A stretch of 40,553 nucleotides of DNA from Nostoc sp. S13 (lineage in GTDB: Bacteria > Cyanobacteriota > Cyanobacteriia > Cyanobacteriales > Nostocaceae). The notes beneath the pieces are model-generated. The model was not told the DNA's origin and did no database searches. It was given only the letters and a program-made list of their open reading frames with translations. Position numbers and translations under genes: made by a program. The stretch is from NCBI RefSeq assembly GCF_029379315.1, contig NZ_JAQYWQ010000064.1, positions 1 to 40,553 of the forward strand. The letters are read 5' to 3'. Shown one piece after another: positions 34,996 to 40,553 of this stretch; position 1 is the stretch's first letter; each line of letters starts with the position of its first letter.

Positions 34996-36603
34996 TTACA
35001 AGTCTCGACGTGAGAAAAGATACTCCCTTCCCCACAGCAGCCCACCCTGTTTGTAGTACCGACGTACATTGTCTTCGTTAAACACTGGGTGATAGCTCGC
35101 TGGGTGTTTAGCTCTTACGTCGACACTTTCAACGTCGAGAAAATTAACACCAGCGGCAGGAAGGTGTCCTTCGGAGGCACTTGTGTCGAACGTCAAGTCT
35201 GAGTAGTATCTTAGCCATTCGATTTGTTTTTCGGTTTGTTGTTTTAATCCAAACCACTTGTCAACTACGACTGTTCTCCACTTCACCCAGCCAACGCGAT
35301 CGCCAAACTTTTCATAGTCTTTTCCGACGCTTTCCCAAATGCGCTTTTGCACGCTAAACCCAAAACGCCCATTACTGTATTTTACCCACAGTTGGTCAAT
35401 AGTGCGTAAGTCAGTGCAGGGAAAGTTTTTGCTGGAATCGATATCTAACCAACCTTCTTTTTCTCTACCAGTGGCTTTGAGCATAACTGCCAGAGTTTCT
35501 TGATCGGCTTCTTTCCACTCACTATCTCTGAGTAAATCGCGTAATCGCGTATAGTCTACACCCTTTTCAGAGAGTAGGTCATTACCTGTAGATTGCTGTT
35601 CTTGTCCCAGTCTCTCAGCTTCTTCTTGTTCTCTTTGTAGTTTGAGTCTCTGTGCTTGCTGTTGTCGCAACTTCTCGGCTTCTGCTTGTTCTTGCTGTTG
35701 TTGCAGTCTGTTTGCTTGCTGTTGTCGCAACTTTTCGGCTTCTGCTTGTTCTCTTTGTTGTTGGTGGAGTATTTCTGCTTGTTGCTTTTGGACTTCAGCT
35801 TCATTATCTATTAGGACTATATCCTCATCTTTAAGCTTTAAGTGTTGCTGCAATTTCTTCAAATCCGCTTTAGCTTTTTCCCCTAACGGATATCCTTGTT
35901 CATCTACTAACTTTGTAAAAATTTGCTTGTATTTATCCAGATTTTCCTTATATTTCCCATAAGGTTCTAATACTTTATCTCGAACTGTACGAGCTTCTTC
36001 ATCAGTTAATCCTAGTCTTTCCTGTAAATCCTTCAATATTTCGGATTCCACAAAAGAAATCTCGCCATCAGCTGCGAATTCCTCAACCTTCTGGTGATAC
36101 TCAGCTATAGCAGCTTCCTTTCTTGCCAGTGCTAGTTTTTGTTGACGTTCTACCTTGAGTTGTTGAGCAGCAGCCCTAATTCCCTGAGCGACATTTGTAA
36201 ATGCCTCGTCTCGATTAGTCCAAGAGGTAACAGGTTCGGCATTCTTGGGCAAAAATTGCAGTTTAGCAAACGGTGTATCACTCCAATCAACCCTTCGCAG
36301 AATAACTGGGATGACAAGAGCTTTTCCTGTATTGTGACGTTTTATTGCTGTGGTGACTTCAACCTCCCAGCAATAATTTGAACAGATAAAGTCGGAACTG
36401 ACGAGCAACAGAATAATATCGGCTGTGTTTAAATTGTCATTAATCTGGTGATCCCACTCCTCTCCTGGTAGTATCTTGCGATCGTGCCAGCTTGAAATCA
36501 CACCCTGCCGTATCAAAGTACTCAGGTGATTAGCTAGTTCATCCCGTAAAGCTTCGTCTTTGTGAGAGTAGGAGAAGAAAAGCTGTAGCGATACCTCTGG
36601 CAT
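34996..36603 (-). CDS. TIR-coiled-coil-GUN4 fusion protein
   Basis: 535 residues. An N-terminal TIR domain (about 5-130) has LFFSYSHKDE, SWHDRKILPG and SSDFICSNYCWEVEV; E82 is at the position of the catalytic Glu of NADase TIRs. A helical region (about 155-265) with two acidic ADGEISFVESEIL-like units follows. A Gln/Glu coiled coil (about 271-337) is built from roughly 20-residue repeats (EQAEAEKLRQQQA). A complete GUN4 domain (about 343-535) has FPCTDLRTIDQLWVKYSNGR and GFSVQKRIWESVG. GUN4 binds protoporphyrin IX and Mg-protoporphyrin and stimulates Mg-chelatase. Here it may serve as a sensor for the TIR output. No known immune operon flanks it. The ATG at 36603 is supported by the TIR start. 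Confidence 0.88.
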   Translation of the reverse strand: MPEVSLQLFFSYSHKDEALRDELANHLSTLIRQGVISSWHDRKILPGEEWDHQINDNLNTADIILLLVSSDFICSNYCWEVEVTTAIKRHNTGKALVIPVILRRVDWSDTPFAKLQFLPKNAEPVTSWTNRDEAFTNVAQGIRAAAQQLKVERQQKLALARKEAAIAEYHQKVEEFAADGEISFVESEILKDLQERLGLTDEEARTVRDKVLEPYGKYKENLDKYKQIFTKLVDEQGYPLGEKAKADLKKLQQHLKLKDEDIVLIDNEAEVQKQQAEILHQQQREQAEAEKLRQQQANRLQQQQEQAEAEKLRQQQAQRLKLQREQEEAERLGQEQQSTGNDLLSEKGVDYTRLRDLLRDSEWKEADQETLAVMLKATGREKEGWLDIDSSKNFPCTDLRTIDQLWVKYSNGRFGFSVQKRIWESVGKDYEKFGDRVGWVKWRTVVVDKWFGLKQQTEKQIEWLRYYSDLTFDTSASEGHLPAAGVNFLDVESVDVRAKHPASYHPVFNEDNVRRYYKQGGLLWGREYLFSRRDL

Positions 36604-37035
36604 TTTGCGTTTCAGGAGTAGGATAAATTACACTTGTAACAAATTATAGTATTTTTGCCTGAATTTCCCTAGAACCTAACGGCAATAGCTAAGACGGCTT
36701 GCTTAGTAGAGTTTTGCAAAAAAGCGTAGCGTTTTTAATGCAGGGGGATGCATTGGCATTGCGGGGGAACGTATTAACATAGTATCGGAATGCATTGGCA
36801 TTGCAGAGGGACGCATTAACAATGCCAGCGACACATTAACATTGCAAAGTATTGCCAAATTTAATTCGTTACAAATTAATGAAATGCTGTACTTAGGGAC
36901 TTCCAATTAAAAAAATACTCAACTATTTCTTGTGGGATGGGCGTCTCGCCATTGGTGTCAAGTTAACGTGAAAGCCTGTCTAGATAAGTCCTTCAGAGAT
37001 TACCTCGTTTGCCTCGTTCCCAGTCTCTGACTATA
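36604..37035. other. Intergenic region upstream of TIR-GUN4
   Basis: Contains the 21-bp minisatellite at about 36727-36852, a partial dispersed repeat (36929-36950) and a gttcccagtctctgact repeat near 37016. A 67-codon minus-strand frame over the minisatellite has repetitive Met/Pro/Ser content and is not accepted. The TIR-GUN4 promoter should lie in 36604-36726. Confidence 0.55.
36727..36852. repeat. 21-bp minisatellite, about six degenerate units
   Basis: Successive units include atgcattggcattgcgggg, acgtattaacatagtatcgg, atgcattggcattgcagagg, acgcattaacaatgccagcg and acacattaacattgcaaagt. The spacing is 20-21 bp with core a(y)gcattRRcattgc. Alternating ggc and aac subtypes give a 42-bp higher period (copies of atgcattggcattgc at 36748 and 36790). 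Confidence 0.75.
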
Positions 37036-37543
37036 TGGTGACAACTTAAGAAAAAGGTAAGCTTGTCAATAGGTGCATCAAGAGAAACAACGATGGGAAA
37101 TCCAAGAGTCGGAAACCCAGATCACAAGCGGGATAGAAATATGCCAGCGCCAGAAAACGAAGTAATCGCCGCGCGGATGGAGGAGCTATTAACACCACTG
37201 GTATACAATCAACTATCGTATTATCAGCAGTTGGGACTACGCGAGCGGATTCTGGGTTTACCTCTAATGGTGGCAGCAGTATTAACACTACTGTGGCGAC
37301 AAGTACCATCGGTGCGTGAGTTACATCGGTTATTAAATCGAGAAGACAAGTTGATTGTGCTGCATCGGCTTGCGTATCGCAACAAGCATTGTCTAAGCGA
37401 TTTTTAGAGTTTCTTTTCCTCGATATTTGAACAAGTAATGACCCAAATCTCTACAGCGAGACACTTTGGACTTATCTCCACACCCCACTTGACATTTTGG
37501 CGTAGGCGTAGCCCGTCGTAGACATCGCTTTAAGTTGTCACCA
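37036..37543. mobile_element. Internally deleted IS4-like element
   Basis: tggtgacaacttaa (37036-37049) and ttaagttgtcacca (37530-37543) are perfect 14-bp terminal inverted repeats about 500 bp apart. The left part encodes the start of an IS4-type transposase. The catalytic core is missing, and the right part carries gcgtaggcgtagcccg dispersed-repeat sequence. It cannot move by itself. No clear target duplication is seen. Confidence 0.65.
37093..37407 (+). pseudogene. Truncated IS4-family transposase N-terminus
   Basis: 104 residues from the ATG at 37093. The segment NEVIAARMEELLTPLVYNQL, then RERILGLPLMVAAVLTLLWRQVPSVRELHRLLNRED, resembles the N-terminus of cyanobacterial IS4-type transposases. 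It then changes into unrelated sequence (KLIVLHRLAYRNKHC) and stops, losing the DDE catalytic region. It is inactive. Confidence 0.65.
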
Positions 37544-38061
37544 ATAGGCAGAGCCTTGTAATGAGAAGGTAATGCACATTTGGTTATGTCTGTCAATGCA
37601 TAAGTCCTAACTACCTAATTCTGACTCCTGACTCCTGACTTCTGAATTCTGTTTTAATAAACAAATTTACCGGAACATAAAGATTTTTTTCCAAAAAAAT
37701 AAGAATGTTGTTTAAATAGATAGCTGCATCTCAAGCAGTAAATAGGTTTCAGCCATATCGCCTCCCCTATAACCCGCAACAAACCTTATTTTTTCTTAGC
37801 CAGTAGGTTTGAGAAAATCAGAAGCGATTTAATAATCAAGGACTTATAAGTAGATGGGCTGAATTAAATATAAAATCTCACTTCCATTCCTCTTCCGTTG
37901 CAGGGGAGAGGCTTTAATCCTACTCCCCTTCTCTGCCAATGGCACGCTGGGCGATGCAAAAGGCGGTAAACTACGCACCGAAGGGGGTAGTGGTAAAGTC
38001 TATCTTATATTTTTTACGCCCACTTACTTAGTTATTTGAGTTTAAAAGGGAGAACACAAGC
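37544..38061. other. Upstream region of chlB
   Basis: Contains a heptamer tract (ctgactc, about 37617-37650) and an imperfect inverted repeat near 37900-37937 (gcaggggagagg against ccccttctctgc). The chlB ribosome-binding site is GGGAG at about 38048-38052. No gene is seen. The promoter of chlB is somewhere here but not identified. Confidence 0.55.
37617..37650. repeat. Heptamer tandem repeat (ctgactc)n
   Basis: Three to four copies of ctgactc/ctgactt ending in ctgaattctg. Confidence 0.65.
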
Positions 38062-39588
38062 ATGAAATTAGCTTACTGGATGTATGCAGGCCCAGCCCAC
38101 ATCGGCACTCTGCGAATCGCTAGTTCTTTTAAAAATGTTCATGCGATCATGCACGCTCCCATTGGCGATGACTACTTTAATGTCATGCGCTCCATGCTAT
38201 CGCGGGAGAGGGATTTCACTCCGGTGACAACTAGTGTCGTCGATCGCAACGTTTTGGCACGCGGTTCTCAAGAGAAGGTGGTAGATAACATCATCCGCAA
38301 GGATGCCGAGGAACACCCAGATTTAATTGTGTTAACTCCCACCTGTACCTCCAGCATTTTGCAAGAAGACCTGCACAATTTTGTTGAGCGATCGCAGTTG
38401 GAAGCGAAAGGAGATGTAATGCTGGCGGATGTGAACCACTACCGCTACAACGAACTGCAAGCCGCCGATCGCACTTTGGATCAAATCGTCCAATACTACA
38501 TTGAAAAAGCCCGGAAGCGGGGCGAATTGCCAGAGGGCAAAACAGCAAAGCCCTCGGTTAACATTATCGGTACTACCACCCTTGGTTTCCACAATAATCA
38601 CGACTGCACCGAACTGAAACGGTTGATGGCTGACTTGGGAATTGAGGTAAATACCTTAATTCCCGAAGGTGCTTCCGTGAACGACTTGAAGAAAATGCCC
38701 AAAGCCTGGTTTAACCTGGTGCCTTACCGTGAACTTGGTTTGACCACAGCCCGTTACCTGGAAGAACAATTTGGCACACCTTATATAGACATTACTCCAA
38801 TGGGTGTAGTGGAAACTGCCCGTTGTATTCGCAAGATTCAGCAGGTAATTAACGCTCAAGGTGCAGAAGTTGACTACGAAAACTTCATCAATGAGCAAAC
38901 CCTGCATGTCTCTCAGGCTGCTTGGTTCTCCCGTTCGATTGACTGTCAAAACCTGACTGGTAAAAAAGCTGTGGTCTTTGGTGACAACACCCACGCCGCC
39001 GCCATTACCAAAATTCTGACGCGAGAAATGGGGATTCATGTTGTTTGGGCTGGAACCTACTGTAAATATGATGCAGACTGGTTCCGTGAACAGGTTAGCG
39101 AGTATTGCGATGAAGTGCTAATTTCTGAAGATCATGGTGCAATTGGGGATGCGATCGCTCGTGTCGAACCCTCTGCTATTTTCGGTACGCAAATGGAACG
39201 CCATGTTGGTAAACGTTTGGATATTCCCTGCGGTGTAATTGCTGCACCCATCCACGTCCAAAACTTTCCCATTGGTTACAAACCATTTATGGGTTACGAA
39301 GGCACGAATCAGATTACAGATTTGATCTACAATTCCTTCACTTTGGGAATGGAAGATCACCTGTTAGAAATCTTCGGTGGTCACGATACCAAAGAAGTTA
39401 TTACTAGGGGAATTTCTGCTGATTCTGATTTGAATTGGACAAAAGATGGTCAAGCGGAATTGAATAAAATTCCGGGATTTGTTCGCGGGAAAGTGAAGCG
39501 TAATACTGAGAAATTTGCCCGCGATCGCGGTTTCAAGGAAATCAATGCTGAAGTATTGTACGCCGCGAAGGAAGCTGTCGGGGCTTAA
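38062..39588 (+). CDS. chlB: Light-independent protochlorophyllide reductase subunit B
   Basis: 508 residues, the family's standard length. The N-terminus LAYWMYAGPAHIGTLRIA is diagnostic. D36 in APIGDDYFNVM is the Asp ligand of the NB [4Fe-4S] cluster. Further family blocks are LTPTCTSSILQEDLHNF, GDNTHAAAITKIL, HVQNFPIGYKPFMGYEG and the C-terminal PGFVRGKVKRNTEKFARDRGF. With ChlN it forms the nitrogenase-like catalytic component that reduces protochlorophyllide to chlorophyllide in the dark, receiving electrons from ChlL. chlN and chlL are not in the window. GGGAG lies 9 nt before the ATG. Part of its 3' end recurs at 40123-40200. Confidence 0.98.
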   Translation: MKLAYWMYAGPAHIGTLRIASSFKNVHAIMHAPIGDDYFNVMRSMLSRERDFTPVTTSVVDRNVLARGSQEKVVDNIIRKDAEEHPDLIVLTPTCTSSILQEDLHNFVERSQLEAKGDVMLADVNHYRYNELQAADRTLDQIVQYYIEKARKRGELPEGKTAKPSVNIIGTTTLGFHNNHDCTELKRLMADLGIEVNTLIPEGASVNDLKKMPKAWFNLVPYRELGLTTARYLEEQFGTPYIDITPMGVVETARCIRKIQQVINAQGAEVDYENFINEQTLHVSQAAWFSRSIDCQNLTGKKAVVFGDNTHAAAITKILTREMGIHVVWAGTYCKYDADWFREQVSEYCDEVLISEDHGAIGDAIARVEPSAIFGTQMERHVGKRLDIPCGVIAAPIHVQNFPIGYKPFMGYEGTNQITDLIYNSFTLGMEDHLLEIFGGHDTKEVITRGISADSDLNWTKDGQAELNKIPGFVRGKVKRNTEKFARDRGFKEINAEVLYAAKEAVGA

Positions 39589-39633
39589 TGAGAATTTAGT
39601 TATCAGCTAAAAAACTGATAGCTAGAATTCCAT

Positions 39634-39665
39634 AGAAGAGTGTTTCTTTGAAAGAACACTCTTCT
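39634..39665 (+). terminator. Hairpin terminator after chlB
   Basis: agaagagtgtt and aacactcttct form an 11-bp stem with a 10-nt loop, 45 bp after the chlB stop. A weaker stem (tatcag/ctgata) lies at 39601-39620. Confidence 0.65.
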
Positions 39666-39721
39666 GCTTCTTATGAAATAAATTTTCTTCCACAAACTAA
39701 TTTATTAAAAATGGTGTATTT

Positions 39722-40018
39722 ATGAGCAACAATCAATTATCCAGCATATTGAGCGAAAAGAGACTGTACACCAGATTAGTTACTACACTAAAGATACTTC
39801 AGTTTTTCGGCTTTTTTATTGTAGTCATTTTTTTTATTGTAATATTTTCAATATTTGGTCGAGCTTTAAGTTTTTTTGGTGGAACTAATATATTTATTCT
39901 CTTACCTTTAATTTATGTGATTATTCCCTGTATTATTATATATATTCTGACAGCAGCTTTAATAGCAATTATTGACCTTTTAAGCAGGATAGAAAAAAAT
40001 ACCAGGTCTGAACAATAA
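39722..40018 (+). CDS. Small membrane protein, unknown function
   Basis: 98 residues, AT-rich. Two or three hydrophobic segments (about 28-46, 54-82) lie between a polar N-terminus and a charged C-terminus (LLSRIEKNTRSEQ). No family is recognised. Its base composition is clearly more AT-rich than that of chlB, and it lies between the complete chlB and the duplicate chlB tail, so it may have arrived with a rearrangement. An overlapping minus-strand frame (39913-40260) is not supported. Confidence 0.55.
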   Translation: MSNNQLSSILSEKRLYTRLVTTLKILQFFGFFIVVIFFIVIFSIFGRALSFFGGTNIFILLPLIYVIIPCIIIYILTAALIAIIDLLSRIEKNTRSEQ

Positions 40019-40352
40019 TGAGGAAAATCTACATTTAAAGGGTTTTGTTGAGGAAAACGTGCTGTTACAACGTCCCCAAACTGTAAAGAACGAACAGAAT
40101 ATAAATCTATTGGATCATCAATAAATTTGCCCGCGAGCGCGGTTTCAAAGAAATCAATGCTGAGGTATTGTGCGTCGCGAAGGAGTCGGTTGAAGCGTAG
40201 ATTTGAAGGTTGATTAAGAAGATTAAGGGGTAAAGATTTGTTGAGGATCTTTACCCTCATTTTTATTAACTAAAAGGCTTGACAAGCAGCTTGAATCTGA
40301 AATATTATTAAATTAATTATATAAATTATTATTTAAAATAACCAAATTAAAT
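40019..40352. other. Region with chlB remnant, otherwise non-coding
   Basis: Between the small membrane gene and the final short frame. It holds only the chlB-tail copy and AT-rich sequence. Confidence 0.5.
40123..40200 (+). pseudogene. Remnant copy of the chlB 3' end
   Basis: 25 codons plus a stop (TAG). They encode KFARERGFKEINAEVL then CVAKESVEA, matching the last 25 residues of ChlB at 20 positions. No start codon or other chlB part precedes it. It lies 612 bp downstream of the genuine tail. Confidence 0.85.
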
Positions 40353-40523
40353 ATGAATCAAGATACAGCGGCATTACTTGCGGCGCTCCTTGATGCTGGC
40401 GTTAACCACAGTCCTGAGAAAATTGTGCGGATTGCCAAGCAAACTGATGGCAAAATCATATTTTTAGAAAAGGGAAATGCGGAAGCAGGACTGCAACATA
40501 TAGGACTCCTATTTGATTTCTGA
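40353..40523 (+). pseudogene. Truncated N-terminus of a toxin-like protein
   Basis: 56 residues beginning MNQDTAALLAALLDAGVNHS. The core KIIFLEKGNAEAGLQHI resembles the start of small cyanobacterial proteins related to CdiA-type C-terminal toxin domains, where GLQHI is normally followed by a His-rich stretch. Here it runs into GLLFDF and stops, so the catalytic part is missing. The remainder may be in another frame beyond the window. Identification is from memory and moderate. Confidence 0.5.
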
Positions 40524-40553
40524 ACAAGACTAAGAGAGAATACGGAGAGGTTT

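Noticed and set aside
35556..35962. Long alternative frames on both strands inside TIR-GUN4
   Set aside because: They are low-complexity products of the coiled-coil repeat in other frames (Cys/Leu-rich or Asn/Lys-rich).
36703..36906. 67-codon minus-strand frame with repeated Ala-Met-Pro-Met-His units
   Set aside because: It is the translation of the 21-bp minisatellite and has no independent coding signal.
37393..37596. 67-codon minus-strand frame with several cysteines
   Set aside because: It spans the right end of the deleted IS and a dispersed repeat. The cysteine spacing fits no zinc-finger family I can name.
39913..40260. 115-codon minus-strand frame crossing the membrane gene and chlB remnant
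   Set aside because: It overlaps the better plus-strand membrane gene and translates the antisense of the chlB remnant.

Overview
The window looks like chromosomal DNA of a filamentous, probably heterocyst-forming, cyanobacterium of the Nostoc/Anabaena type. The evidence is petB-petD, chlB, a CpcS/CpeS-type phycobiliprotein lyase, a D1-type CtpA protease, a cyanobacterial HisZ, giant Ser/Thr-kinase/AAA/GAF/histidine-kinase proteins, abundant GCGATCGC (HIP1) octamers, and many 7-bp tandem repeat tracts and dispersed palindromes typical of these genomes. The species cannot be fixed from the sequence alone.

Layout. 1-5500: a pentapeptide-repeat/RDD membrane protein, three small envelope or membrane proteins of unknown role and a GT4 glycosyltransferase. 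5500-9150: an anti-sigma-factor-like ATPase, then petB-petD (cytochrome b6 and subunit IV) on the minus strand, and a small IS605-derived non-autonomous element. 9150-12200: ctpA, an exported chorismate mutase of the gamma AroQ class, and a Uma2-family nuclease gene split by a 137-bp MITE. 12246-23127: two adjacent giant signalling genes on the minus strand. One is intact (1971 aa). Its neighbour has lost about 335 codons and is frameshifted into two reading frames. 23500-27400: a degenerate metallo-beta-lactamase-fold protein, a site-2 protease and a TIM-barrel glycoside-hydrolase-like protein. 27870-29610: a phycobiliprotein lyase, a HEAT-repeat protein and tRNA-Ser(GGA). 29700-33940: a plus-strand run of a ferredoxin with a C-terminal extension, a thermonuclease-like lipoprotein, an inositol-monophosphatase-family enzyme, a J-domain/TPR protein and hisZ. 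34200-36603: two tiny overlapping genes (DUF6888/DUF6887-like) and a TIR-coiled coil-GUN4 fusion. 36700-37550: a 21-bp minisatellite and a deleted IS4-like element. 38062-40553: chlB, a small membrane protein, a second partial copy of the chlB 3' end and the truncated start of a toxin-like gene.

How the genes relate. Several loci serve photosynthesis: PetB/PetD for electron transport, CtpA for D1 maturation, the CpcS-type lyase and HEAT protein for phycobilisome biogenesis or turnover, and ChlB for dark chlorophyll synthesis. The TIR-GUN4 protein is the most intriguing. It joins a possible NAD-consuming or signalling TIR domain to a tetrapyrrole-binding domain and lies about 1.5 kb from chlB. 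Much of the rest is genome-plasticity material: MITEs, nested dispersed repeats, heptamer tracts reaching into coding ends, broken paralogues and a partial chlB duplication.
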